Assembly (NCBI RefSeq): GCF_029633865.1
Contig: NC_079219.1
Location: forward strand, 50,627,682 to 50,691,681
Direction: 5' to 3'
Length of the DNA stretch: 64,000 nucleotides
Origin: Lampris incognitus
Lineage: Eukaryota; Chordata; Actinopteri; Lampriformes; Lampridae
This document shows, in pieces, positions 22,320 through 34,470 of this stretch. Numbering within the stretch: the stretch's first letter is position 1; the number at the start of each line of letters is the position of its first letter. A program made the position numbers and the translations under genes. The notes beneath the pieces were generated by a model. That model was not told the DNA's origin. It saw only the letters and a list, made by a program, of their open reading frames with translations, and did no database searches.

Positions 22320-23830
22320 AAAGCATCCAGAATGAACAATAATCACTTTCCATATGAAGAGCTTAAAACATTATAAATATCATTGGAAGCAAATGCAAGG
22401 AATGCTGTCCAAAGACAGCACTGTATTGTATAACCAAACTCCACCACCTCGGCTATGACCATCTCATTACCAAACCCACATTCTCCTCCAACAGATGGTG
22501 TAAGTGCCCCTCAACTCTATCCAACGTTCAAATATTTTCTTCTCAAAACTCCATGATACTCTATGAAATTCCATACAATTTATAATACTACTTAAGTGAC
22601 ATGTTTGTGAAATTTTAACAGCTTTAATTTGATGGTGAACCTAAATGATGGTAATATAAGTCAGTATGAGATGATCTATAAAGACAAGACAAACTGGATT
22701 ACATAGAAGCTTGGACACAAATGTCATTGACTTTGCGCTAAATACCAGGATGGTTCTTTAACATACATATTGAACTCTAAAGAGATCAAATTAGAGTTAC
22801 ACTTCTGAAAGATTGTCTCGTTTAGCTTACTGACCCCCTGTGGCGATATGTGGTAATGACAAGAGTCCTAGAGACCCGTTTGAGATCAGTCACCAGAGTT
22901 ATGAAATCAGCACCTTTCCCAGAGTCAAACAAATGAAACGGGGTTGAACCTGGGTTTTACTTATTGATGTTGTACTATGTATAGGGAAAGTTCATCTGCG
23001 AGATTCTCCTGCTGTAACTCCACCTCTGTCTCATACTCACCAATACCTGCCTTATTTTTACACATTTGGCTGCTGAGATAAAGATATAAAACTCATCTCT
23101 ATCCTCCCTATTACTCTTACGAGTAACTAAAAAATCGTTCACAATTTGGATCTTTCTGGATATGCTGTTGTCTTCAGAATGCAAACAATAGCAAGTATCA
23201 AAGAAAAACTGTTCCATGTTATAAGTTATAACTTTAAGTCAGGTTTGGTTTATCTTTTGGTTTCGAGTCCATATTATTACATTGGCTCACTCCTCTCAAG
23301 TGCATTAGCTGACTCCGACAGAACTTGTGCTTAGAGATCATGTAGCCATAAAGTCCCAGGTTTGATTCTCCATGAACTCTGCCTTGAGGAAGAGCTCCTG
23401 AGCAAGGCACTGCATCTCTACAAGCTCCAGACTCAGCGCCTTTCCCTGACCTTTTACCTCTCTGTGGCGTGAGGCAGGAAAAGGAGGAAATAATTTTGAA
23501 ACAATGGCTGGAGTGGAAGAAGGGCGGAGTGGCATTTCTGTCTACTCTTTTCAAAAGTACACAGCAGTGTCTGCATGTTCATGTGTAAGAATCACTAAAT
23601 GGATGGAAAATGTTTAGGCTCATTTGTCCTGCTGGCTCAACAAATTCAGAGCTTAGCGTGATGGTAAAGGCCTATGCAAAAAACGAGGGTTCACTTTGTT
23701 GCATGTTCTCATCTCTTTCTGCACTTAATTTTCTTACTGTCCAGTAAAGGCTAAACCTTTCCAAAAAGAAAAAAAAATGCTACCACAAGCATCCTGATAT
23801 ACTTTTCCAGTGATGTGTTATCCCAAGTTG
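22320..23830. other. Intergenic stretch downstream of the zinc-finger gene
   Basis: No exon of either neighbour recognised. About 23280-23480 has a box B-like GGTTTGATTCTCC and AGCAAGGCACTG, typical of worn fish SINEs. The rest is plain AT-rich sequence. Confidence 0.4.
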
Positions 23831-26800
23831 CTAGATGTCAGAAAGCATATCGCCTTCCTGTGTTTCCCAAGAAGAAGAAGAAGATGTAAAAGATCCCAAC
23901 TCGTGCTTCTTCATGTGGTTGCGGAAGATCCTGGCCCCACTGAGATTCTTCTTGCAGATGTCGCAGAAGTAGGGTCTTGCCTTGGAGTGCATCCCCACGT
24001 GGTAGTTGAGCTCGAGTGCACGGCTGAAGCTCTTGCTGCAGAAGGGGCACTGGAAGCGGACGCCTGAGTGAATCATCTGGTGGCTCTTCAGGGAGCTCTG
24101 CTGCTTAAAACTTTTCTGACACAGGGGACATTGGTAGGGGCGGTCGTCATTGTGCAGCCGCTGGTGTCTGCGCAGGGCGCTGGAGAAGGTGAAGCTCTTG
24201 CCACAGTCGTTGCAGGTGTAGGGCTTCTCACCAGTGTGGATCCTCTGGTGTTCCGTCATGTGGACCTGCTGGGTGAAGCTCTTCTTGCAGGTGGGGCACT
24301 GGTAGGGCCGCTCCCCGGAGTGGATCCGGAGGTGTTTCTGCAGGGCCGATGCTTTCTGGCAGTCACGACCGCACACTGGGCAGCAGTGTCGGGGTTTGCT
24401 GTCACTGTCTTCTGGGACACGCTTGTCTTTGTCTGTCAGAGGACAGTTAGACAGTGGTTGTTATGGGAACATGTCATCAGTGACAACAATAAAAGCAGGC
24501 TTCTGGTATTTAATTCAAACATGTTTCGCTCTCTAAATATGGACTATTCAAGCGTATTTCTTTTCTATACTGGCACATTATCCAGTTTTCAATTGTTGAA
24601 GATTTTCGTGTGGCCAGTCATTACAAGCATTGCCTATCGTGAATTACATTTGTGGGGCAGACCTTGTGTTTGAGTGCATTGTCTACATTTTATTCTATTT
24701 TAGTGTTACTACTGGGCCGAGATCTTTCCTAAAGCCCTCTAAGTTCTCCATATCATCTACGCTGTCTCCATTACTTCTCTTCTAAATTCTCACCATACTT
24801 CAAGTACATCAGTAATATACAAATCAAGTCTTTATTTTGTATATTACTGATATAAAAAAGATGTCACTAGGCAGGGTGTCACTAGTTTTTAAGAAACGAA
24901 ACACTCCAGTGTTTTTGAATGTAGACATCTAGGAAGTGGAGCGTAGGTCTTTTGTCTTGTTTTTATTACTACAACTCACCAACACCTGCTGATATCTATA
25001 TCCATATCATGCCACCGGATGGCTGAAATATGACACACAGCCCCTACGGGAAACTGAATATCATATGTTTTCCAAACTATGACATCACTCACCGCTGACC
25101 GTATTCACTGCCTGCTTCCAGTCCTCCTCCTCGCCGTCTGAGTTGATCAAACCGCTGACGTCTCCGTCCTCGTTGTTTAACACAAAACTCTCTGAGTCCA
25201 AGCAGGTATGGTTAGCAGGAGACAGTCTGGACCAGCCGTCTGGACTCTGGATGAGAGACATAGCAGCTCATTTTAAAGATGAAAGGGTTTACCAGTAGTG
25301 GGAAGTTGTAGCTCCTCATTTTTATCGGCAATAACCGAAAAAGGTCAGTGTTTTTGCTAAAAGTTGAAATGATTTTAACAGTGGTTATTAATCCATCCAT
25401 CCATTATCCAAACCACTGTGGTTTTTGATATGAGAGCTAAATAAACTCTTAGCTTTCAGTGATGTATAGAAGTCCTAGAAGTTTATGCTAAAATGTACGC
25501 ACAGTAAAAACTACTGTCAGAGCAATGCCATATCAACTATATGGAACAGACACAAACTCAACCCTCTACACCATCACAACTTGCTGGTTCATTTTCAGTG
25601 ATTCACAGTAGGTGGAAACAGAAAGTGGATCATAAGGAATGAACCTACAGTAGGCTACAAACGAATAGATCTCAAAAATAGTATTTTCCACAAGCCAGTG
25701 GGCGACAGTTGAGAATACTTACTCTGTGAAGTGAGTATTCTCATTTGAAAGGTAAATATAAAATGAATCAAGAAATGATGCCACCATTTCATTTCATAAT
25801 AAATATTGATTTCCATGAATTGCAACAATCACATTTCAAAAGAAATGGCCATTACTACAGGGACAGTGGTGAGTAGATGTTCACTCATACAGACAGGACC
25901 TCCATGAGCCAAGTGGTTTTGACTTCTAAGTTGTTGTGTGTTTGAACGAGCATAAAATATCTGCTACCTGCTCCTCCGGATTCCCCTCCTCCTCTTTGAT
26001 CTCCACCTCCCTCTCCGCACTCTCCTCCTCCTCCGCCTCCTCTTCAACCTTTATATTTAACAAGAATTCCTATGAGAGGAGCAGTGTCCAAGTTGAAGTA
26101 AACCAAAGACAAAGACAACACAGAACAGGAAGTATGGAAAACAGGTGAGAAACAGGACATAAACAAGCCCATACAGCTTCAAGAGCTCTTCCGCTTCCAG
26201 TGTGGGGAGATGGCTGCGCAAATTTGCGCTTGCAGTGCCCTCACTCAGTGCCGGTGTCGGAAGATGGCGGCGTGAATTCACATTTGCGGCAGCCTCACCC
26301 AGTACCGTCCATGCAGTGCCTTTGTCTATGCCTGTGTCTAAGTTTTGTCTTTGTTTTATGGCTGGGAGAGCTGGCGCTGGATTGGCTGGGAGAGGGTGGT
26401 CCGAGGGTGGTCTGGCGGCGGCCTCACCTGGCGTTGACTGTGGTGTTTTTGATGTCGCCGTGAGGAGTGCGGGGAGGTGTGTCGAGGGTGTCTGGCTGGG
26501 AGAGCTGGCGCTAGAGAGGCTGGGAGAGCTTGGTCTGCTTCATCCAGTGGCCCGGGGATCACGGCCCCTGCCTGGAGCTGCGCCCGAGGAGGAAACGCCG
26601 AGGGCGGTCTGACAGGATGCGGAAGCAGGGCGGGCTAAGCTAACTGCTAGCCCATGCAGACCGGCGGTTCCGACAGTCATCCTGGCTGGTGTTGTTCCCT
26701 TGGGCAGTGATTTTTTTTTTTGTTTAGTTTGGATATGTGTGTTAGTTTGGATATGTGTGTTCGTGTAGTTTTTGGATGTGTTCTTGTCTTTGTGTTGTAC

Positions 26801-29800
26801 TGCTGTGGGCTGGGGGAAACGGCATTTCATTTCATTTCATGTACGCAAGTGCATGAAGTGAAATGACAAAGTGTTCCCGATTCCTGAAGAGTCAATGTAC
26901 AATAGTGATCTATTCAGTAGATAATATCTGAATGTGATTCTCATGAATTTCACAAAGTAACTGAAACCTCAATCTGAAAAATAATTTTTTTTTGAGATGT
27001 CTAAGATCTAACATTAGGAGTGACTGAAAATGATTTTTCTGAATAAATAAATAAAACCATATGATACCTGGATGTAGGACAGCTGACACAAGATTTCATA
27101 CCATCAAGGTAAATAATGGAAAAATGTAAAGAATCTAAATTCAGTAGAAATGCTAATATTGTAGGAACATCTAATACACTAAATTAGGCAAGCGCCCTGA
27201 TTATGACAAGCTTACTACATGACTGCGTAGCCTCAACATGGGACTGGTGCCAGTCTCACCTTGCTGGTGCTGTCAGCGGGCTCAGCTATGAGTCCATCCC
27301 GAACGTGGATCTTCATGTGTTTCTTTAGCAGACAGGGACGGAGGAAGCTCTTTGGACAGATGGTACAGGGGTGGGGTTTGTCTGCCATGTGGGTCTTCTC
27401 GTGGGCTCTCAGGTTGGTGGTGGTAGAGAAGGACTTGCCGCACACAGAACAGGAGTAAAGCTTCTCTGCTGCGTGGATTTTAAGGTGTTCTTTAAGTCTG
27501 GACGGCCGCGGGTAGCTCTTTTTGCAGATAGGACAGATGTGCAGTTTTCTCCTGCCTGGTGAACTCCCATCTGACCAAAGGAATGGGAAGTGATATCAAA
27601 TATCTTCCAGTGTTAACTTAACTTAAATTTCAATATTTTTAAACTTGTACTGATGAGCAGAGATGTAACTATCATCTTCTCACCTCTTAGCATTTACACA
27701 CATACACACAACATACTTGAATGTACACATTAATGACCTATATGGTATGAGTGATCCCCTCTAGACTAGCTATCTGTCATGTTATATTCTTTTTATTGGC
27801 AACTGCAGTATGTTGTATAGTTCTTGTACATGTAAATGTGAATGATGGATTTTTCTTCAAATTCAAGGTTGTATCACCACAGCCTGGGGGCGCTGATTGT
27901 GTGGTGACCAGCAGCAGGCTCCTCAAGTCAGACAGTGGTTTTTATTGTAACTGTTGTTTTATAGTCACCAACCTTTTTCAAGCCTAAGATCACATCCCAA
28001 GTCCAAATGTAAGCCAAGACCTACCACTTGCAAAAAATGACAAAAAAAAAAACAAGCCCTCAATGTAGTTCTACTTTGACTTTATTTTGTTACCTGTCAG
28101 TCATAAGCCAATTATTTTTGTTTCAAAGCCCCTGTCAAATATTTGTCTCCAACCAAGACCAAAAGCCAGTTATAATTTAATTACGACAACAAGCAAAGTA
28201 TTCATTTAATCACACAAATAGTATAATCAGAAGTGAGTGCAACTATCATTCAACATTTTTCAACATTTCCACAGGCCTATCACTCATTCACCATGTATAA
28301 TAACCTCAACAATCAGTCAGTTACAGGCCTAACTAAGCCAGTCATGTGCAGTACTGTTTCACTCTCCCTTCTCAACAACAAACAACGCAGATCATATCCT
28401 TTTATACACAATAGCCTGCAACAGATCATATTTCAAACTGGCAATACCCACTGATGGCTGTGGACGAGATCCCCCCCGACACACACACACACACATTTAA
28501 TGTGATGGCTGTGATTGCACACTATCAGTAAGTGCTGTGTAGTCTGGCCCATATTTTGATACAGCAAGTCTGACACTGTCTGTGAGATGTCTTTTAGTTA
28601 GAAAAGACAAGTTCTTTGACTTGATTATTTTCATCTGTGGAAAGGCCATCTCATAGAGACATGTTGATCCAAAGTAGGCCTTCACCTTAAGTGCGCAAGA
28701 TGAAAGGAGGGGAAACTTTTCAGTGTTTACAAGACCTCAAAAGTCACTGTCTCTTGATGTCATTTTGCAAATCACTGATCTCCATGTCAACTCCAATTGG
28801 TAAAGCAAATACTTGCTGGAATTTCAGGGCCACCTCCTCAATCTCAATGGGGAGGGAAGGGTTTGAGATAAATGCAACAACCTCCCCTCGTTTAACTCCT
28901 GAAAACGCCCGTTGAATTCAGATGCCAGTTTCTCCAGGTGGGTGAAGAATTCCTGCGGGAGAAAAGCATCTGAGTTTCCAATGTTTTGTGACATTTTCTC
29001 TAGGTTTGGGAAGTGCACCAGCCTTCAACTCCTCAGCTGAGAGGCTCACACACCCACATTGGCCTTAAAGGCATTGACAACGCTGATCATATCCCTGAAG
29101 CTCATAGTTGAGCTCGTTCCGTTTTGTTGTTACGTTGGTGAGGAAACTTAAATCTAGCAGCCATGCATCACCAGACAGTTCCTCATGATCCTCATTTCAT
29201 GACTCCAGGAATGATTTGATCTCGGGCAGCAAGTCAACAAACTGCTGCAGTACTTTCCCATGACTCAACCACTTTACGCCAGCATGGAGAATCAAGTCAC
29301 CACATGTGGCATCAAGCTCATCTAATAAAGAATTACACAAGCGGTGCTGAAGTCCTTTTGCGCGACTTAACAATCATAACAACTGTCCACTATTTTACTA
29401 GCCAGTGCTTGCTGATGAATCACACAGCGATAGTTCACAAACTTGGGAAAATCGGGATCATGATGGCACAGTGCAATGAAGCCCGAATACACCCCACATA
29501 TTGCCGGGGCCTCCTCGGCAGTGATCGCTACCAGCTTATGAATGGGAATGCTGTTATCATGACCATAACGTTCAAACTCATTGTAAATGTCCTCACCTCT
29601 TGTCCTCCCTTCTAATGGCACTGACTAAGTGATAAATACTTGAGCACTTGTTGATGCACGTCCTCTGATAATGACTCCACCCCTCTTGTCACAGTGGCTG
29701 GGCCAAGTGGCACACTTCTGACAGCATTTTTAATGTCCTCTGTTTTATGAATTCTTTGAATAACATCTCGGCGGCAACAGCCATTGCCTCCTTGTATAAC

Positions 29801-32800
29801 TCTCCATCGATGAACAGCTTCTTATGTTTAGCCAAAAGGTAGCTGACACGGAAGGATACCTCTGTTGCAGCCTTACTTTTAGCCATTGGTTTGGAAAAAA
29901 GTGACTTCTGTGCCTTCACTACAGACTTGAGCTCATCAACTTTCTTCGAATGAAGCCTGCGCTTTAGCGGGTAGGTGTCTTTGAACTTGGGGTGGATGGT
30001 GTTGTGGTGCCGCTCCACGTTAACCTTGGTGACAAATCAGACAAATTGTTTTGTCCTTTACTAAGGCGAACAGAAAATCGTGTTCCCATTCTACATAAAA
30101 ATTGTACGTTTTTTTATTTTTCCGTTGTGCCTCCGCCATTGTGTATCATGAGCTTGATAGATCGTGAGCTTGATAGCTCGTGAACTTGATAGCTCGTGAG
30201 CGTAACAAGAAGTGCCTGAGCTAGTTAAAGCGGGAGTCAGGGAGGTAATTTGTCAGCCATTACCCTAGAAACTGTATTTGATTGGCCAGATATACCCCTT
30301 TCCCGCCCCTCGACCACCATGACTACACATAGGGCTCACACAAGGTGCATTTAAAATTAAAATAAATAATAATGAATAAATAAAAACATTTTACATCTAT
30401 GGGGTCGTTTTCTCTGATTTTGTAAACTTCTCACGATCGACTTGGAATGCTTCCAAGATCGATGTGTCGACCGCGATCGACGGGTTGGCGACTCGTTTTA
30501 TATGTTTCCTTCAAAGAAAGGTGAATCAGTTCATCTGGATACAACTTTTATTGACAGATGCGTTTCATCCCTCACCTAAGTGACCTCTTCAGTCTATATT
30601 GACTGCAGGTATCCCCATCCTTATAAACAATACAGTGGCATAACGACCGAAACCAATGATCAGTTTCATATGCAAAAATGGACGTGACCATCATTAACTA
30701 AAGTTACAATGACCATGTGTACTATTTACAGAGGACTTGAGAATGGTTGCAATCATAGCATTGTAAGATGGCGACAGACGTAATCTTAGTCCCCCTGCCC
30801 CCCGGTTCAGGGATGGTCGTTCCCGCTTCACATAGATGGCCTCTTTGACTCCTCGTTCAAACCAGCGTTCCTCCCCATCAATGGAGGTGCACATCCTCAT
30901 CCTTGAAAGAGTGGCCACTGGCCTGTAGATGGTATAGACTGCGGAGTCCTGGCCTGACGTGTTAGCTCTTCTGTGTTGTGTCGTCCTCTTGCCCAGCATC
31001 TGTTTGGTTTCCCCAATGTACAAGTCACGGCAATCCTCCTGGCACTAAACAAGCGTGCACTGTATTGCTCTGTTTGTGCCGGGGGACCCGATCCTTGGGG
31101 TGGACCAACTTCTGGTGCAGTGTGTTTTGGGGTTTGAAAGCAACTGAGACGCAGTGTTTGGCAAATATGCGTCTCAACTTTTCTGACACTCCCGCCACAT
31201 ATGGAATCACCACTGGTTTACGCTTAGGCAGCTGTTGTCCTTCTCTCTTGGATTGGCTGGTGCACTGTTTGGGTGCTTTCCTGGTTATGACAAACAGCCA
31301 TTTAGGATAACCACACTTAACCAGGGCCTGTTTAATGTAGGATTTCTCCCCTTCCCTGGGCGCTGTGTCGATGGGGAACTTGTCAGCTCGGTGGTACAGC
31401 GTCCTGATGACTTCTAGTTTGTGCTCCAGTGGATGATGAGAGTCAAATCTCTTAAGTACTGATCAGAATGTGTTGGTTTACGGTAAACATCAAAAAATGT
31501 CCCCCATCACCATCGCCATCTTGCAATGCTGTGATTGCAAACATTCCCAAATCCTCTGTGAACAGTACACATGGCCAGTGAAACTCCAGTTAATGGTCAC
31601 AGCAATTTGCATATGAAACTGATCATTGGCTTTGGTCATTATGCAACTGTATTGTTTATAAAGGTGGGGATACCTGCAGTCAGTTTAGACTAAAGATGTC
31701 ACTTAAATGAGTGATGAAACGTATCTGTCAATAAACGTGTCCAGTCCAGATGAACTGATTCAACCTTGAAGGTAAATGTGAGGGTAAATGGTTCTTTTTA
31801 CAATCAGCTGCACTCCTCTACTAGTTCTCCTCAAGACTGCTGTCTCTCCCCACTACTCTACATCTTGTACACCAATGACTGTTGTAGCAACCACACTAAC
31901 AGACATATTATCAGATTTGCAGGTGATTCTGTTATAAGTCTTCTTGAAGGGGAGGAGCAACATCATCGGCTTGTGGTCGATGATTTTGTTTCTTGGTGTG
32001 ATGAGTCCTTTCTCCAACTAAATGTCCTTTCTCCAACTAAAGACATGATAGTCAGCTTTAGAAAGACTCCTCATAGTCCTGTACTAACCAGCATCAAAGG
32101 TGCTGACATTGAGCTAGTGGACAGCTATAAATTCCTGGGTGCTGTTCTCAGCAAAAGAATGTTTTGAATTCCATGTTTTTTTCCACGACAAAAAACGTCC
32201 TACAACTTTTTTTCCTCAGGGAAATTTTTTCTTTTAGTGTCTCCTCTGAGACGATGACTCTTGTTTTTATAAAAGTTTCACTGGGTCCGTTTTAAAGTTC
32301 TGTATTGTTGCTTGGTATGGCAATTTGACTCTGGCCAATAAAAACAGGCTCAGTAGCCTCATCAAAATGGCTAGTAAGATTTCAGGGATGAGTCAAGCCC
32401 AGCTTACCGATGTTTATAATAGGAAGGAGTTCAGAAAGGCTACTTCCCTTCTGGGGTGCCAAGATCACCCCCTCCGGTTAGAGTTTGAACTGTTACCCTC
32501 AGATCGTCGGTTGAGGGTGCCCAGTATAAGGAGCAAGATATGCAAGGTTTTGTTTGTCCCTGCTGTCATTCAGTTGTTAAATGGTAGATATTATTTTACT
32601 GTTGTCCGGAGATTGCTTATTTGCACAGGCTGCATACTGTAACGTGCATGGATAAGAAGACACGCTGGCCGCTGGCTGGCGGATCTGACCCTTTAGGCGA
32701 GCGGTTGGCGATGTCTCCTGCGGTGCGGGCGATACAGGTTCGCTTTCCGGCCACGGCAGTTCCTGTGGTTGCGTTGTCCCCCAAATTCGCTACAATACTT

Positions 32801-33193
32801 TACTTCTGCACTGTGACCTTGATGCTGAATGAACAATTTACATCTCTTTGTCCACTATGTCCTGTTGTTTGTTGTCTATCAGTGCTTTGGCGTTTTTTGT
32901 GTTTTATATATCCTGGCAGCAAACCAATTTCCCTGTAAGGGACAATAACGACACTTCCACTTTGAACCAACTTGGCTGTGAACCACCAAAAGAAATAAAC
33001 AAGCATGAGATTTTGTAAACCCATTCCTACCAGACTGAAAAGTTTGTGGTTCCTCTTCATCAGAGACAACCAAAACCCCGTATTCAGCATCATCCTCTCC
33101 TTCATCAGCGCTCACCCCCTGGAGTCTGGTGCTGCCGCTAGGTGCCAGTGGCTGGTTAGGCATTGTATCAACACTAAACTGGTCATCAAACAT
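23831..33193 (-). CDS. C2H2 zinc-finger protein, nine fingers
   Basis: Minus-strand coding exons: 33031-33193, 27260-27570, 25968-26069, 25093-25246, 23831-24432. All phases agree and give 443 residues from ATG 33193 to TAG 23831. Residues about 1-55 are acidic (ADEGEDDAEYG, SDEEEPQ). The second exon holds three fingers (CPIC, CSVC, CTIC, each with H-x3-H). Next come two glutamate-rich exons (KVEEEAEEEE, NSDGEEEDW). The last exon holds six fingers with TGEKPY/SGERPY linkers and ends ETQEGDMLSDI. Such arrays usually bind DNA in the nucleus; target unknown. The split of fingers into clusters of three and six by acidic exons is notable. The first coding exon starts exactly at an acceptor, so the 5' UTR is in an upstream exon, probably in the CpG-rich region at 33.8-34.5 kb. 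I cannot name the orthologue. A hAT element, a Penelope element and two LINE pieces fill intron 1. Confidence 0.88.
26165..26870 (+). mobile_element. GC-rich nonautonomous retroelement
   Basis: Starts with repeated GAAGATGGCGGCGTGAATTC-like blocks (two copies), has a GC-rich middle with GGCTGGGAGAGCTGGCGCT twice, and ends with GGGGAAACGGCATTTCATTT and AAATGACAAA. This looks like a LINE 5' UTR joined to a LINE 3' UTR without the ORF. The 136-codon ORF inside is probably fortuitous. It lies in the zinc-finger gene intron, antisense to it. Confidence 0.55.
27964..30494 (-). mobile_element. hAT transposon with target duplication, decayed transposase
   Basis: Minus-strand transposase pieces: HHNTIHPKFKDTYPLKRR and SFRVSYLLAKHKKLFIDGEL (29689-30018), then ITAEEAPAICGV and CVIHQQALASKIVDS (29367-29621), matching the GTF2IRD2/ZBED-like hAT group. 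Further remains extend to about 28500. Ends carry GTCACCAACC and GGTTGGCGAC in inverted orientation. GTTTTATA at 27956-27963 and 30495-30502 is the likely 8-bp target duplication. A GATAGCTCGTGA-type tandem repeat lies upstream of the transposase at 30148-30205. Frame changes make it inactive. Confidence 0.75.
30518..31772 (-). mobile_element. Penelope-like element, GIY-YIG end with inverted terminal repeats
   Basis: Minus strand encodes the linker (IPYVAGVSEKLRRIFAKHC, 31025-31213) and the GIY-YIG endonuclease (DLYIGETKQMLGKRTTQHRR, 30740-31040) with KRERPSLNRG downstream. The RT is not present. The ends, 30518-30680 and 31585-31772, are inverted copies of a terminal block with CAGTTCATCTGGA and TGACCTCTTCAGTC, as reported for Penelope termini. 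A frame change separates the linker from the endonuclease. Confidence 0.82.
31773..32640 (+). mobile_element. Rex1-like LINE RT fragment
   Basis: Plus-strand RT with SPLLYILYTNDC, FAGDS in place of the usual FADD-type box, EEQHHRLVVDDFVSWC and DSYKFLGAVL (31766-32167). The thumb follows (LTLANKNRLSSLIKMASKIS, 32325-32560). A frame change separates them. It is 5'-truncated and joins the Penelope terminus directly. Rex1/CR1 placement is inferred from motif resemblance. Confidence 0.7.
32640..32800 (+). repeat. tRNA-like SINE fragment
   Basis: GACCCTTTAGGCGAGCGGTT followed by GATGTCTCCTGCGGTGCGGG and a box B-like CAGGTTCGCTTTCC. It resembles each arm of the foldback at 19128-19320, so both probably derive from the same tRNA-derived family. 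Confidence 0.5.
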
Positions 33194-33799
33194 CTGGGGG
33201 GAAAAGGAAGCAAGAAGGTACAACAACACTAAGACTGGACTTGTCCCACCCCTGTAATTCTAGAGGTGTGACCATTTTATTTTACATCATCACAAGGTCT
33301 GCTATGTGTCTCCTCCCACTGTTACACCTATTAAAGACCATGTCAGCATCAGCTCCCTTCACTCTCCCTCATCTTCACTAATTGCTGTTAATGTGCTCAC
33401 TATGGCTGGACTGCAGCTTATCACATCAACATGAGAGCTTCTCAGATCTTAGTGGAGGCTGGTTAAGGTGCATTAAAGTCTGTCAAGCTCTTGTTCGCAA
33501 TGAGAAATTGCAATACACCTAAAATCGTGTATCCTGACCTGTCATCTCGTGTTACGGCGGGATCGTGACCAAAGACAGAAATGGCAGTTAAATGATCATT
33601 AACCGTGGTCGAATACATGGCCAGTATGCCTCCCGCTTTGTCTGAACCAGAGTCCGTCTGAGCGAGACTAGATCATTAACATCAGTGCACACGATCTCCG
33701 GACACGGAGACTCTTCCTACAGGGCAAGAGGAGGGACCACTGTTTCCGCAACAACCCCATTCGGGTAGTGCCCCAGCAAGGACCCCCCCGTCAGTTCAC

Positions 33800-34470
33800 A
33801 ACCATCGGATAAAAGACACGAATCACTAACAGGGCAAACGTGCGTACTTAACGACCGCCCGTGTTATCCAGTGCATCTAAAACGGCGTTACACGTTTCAA
33901 CGGCGATTAAAAACTATCGCGGACCGATGGAGAAACCGTAACGTTACAATATTTCCAATCTCCGCATTTAGTCCGTTTGTTACACCGCCGTCGGCTCACG
34001 TCAAATTCACACGTCTATCGCCGCGCATTGGGGCGAAGGCGCCCCCCCCCCCCCCCGTTCAACACAGAGCGAGTTTGTCTTTTATTTACCAGAGAGCCGA
34101 GCGCGAGAGCCGAGCGCCAGGTGACCTTAGCGTCTATCCGCTCCGGCGGTGCGACGGCGCCGTTGCGCCGTTAGCACATCGTAGCAGCGGAGTTGTGCGA
34201 CATCGAAATGCGTCCTACGGGGAAACGTCTCGCTAGTTTTGTTCCGCCCCCTCGTCCGAGTCCGGATACCGTCTCTTTGGATCAGAGAGACGGAAAATGA
34301 CGCTTTCTTGTACAGTTCCTGCATTTTTAAGTTATTTCAAGCGCTTCTTCACAAAACACAGCCCGTCTATTTGTTTTACATTAGACTTACGCCCCCCCGT
34401 CCCCTTTAGCATAGCGCCACTTCAGAGACGACGCCGTTGTTGAGGTCTTCGAAAGTAAAAGAAAATTGAC
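33800..34470 (-). promoter_or_regulatory. CpG-rich promoter region, probably of the zinc-finger gene
   Basis: CpG density rises sharply here compared with all flanking sequence (many CGCC, GCGC and CGCG words, a 14-base C run at about 34041). It lies about 0.7-1.3 kb upstream of the first coding exon of the minus-strand zinc-finger gene, which needs an upstream noncoding exon. The start site cannot be fixed from sequence alone. Confidence 0.6.

Noticed and set aside
23810-24067. 85-codon plus-strand ORF
   Set aside because: Also antisense to the zinc-finger exon; no independent support.
24068-24673. 201-codon plus-strand ORF
   Set aside because: It is the antisense of the six-finger exon of the zinc-finger gene.
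26202-26612. 136-codon ORF in GC-rich DNA
   Set aside because: It lies wholly inside the nonautonomous retroelement and has no recognisable domain.
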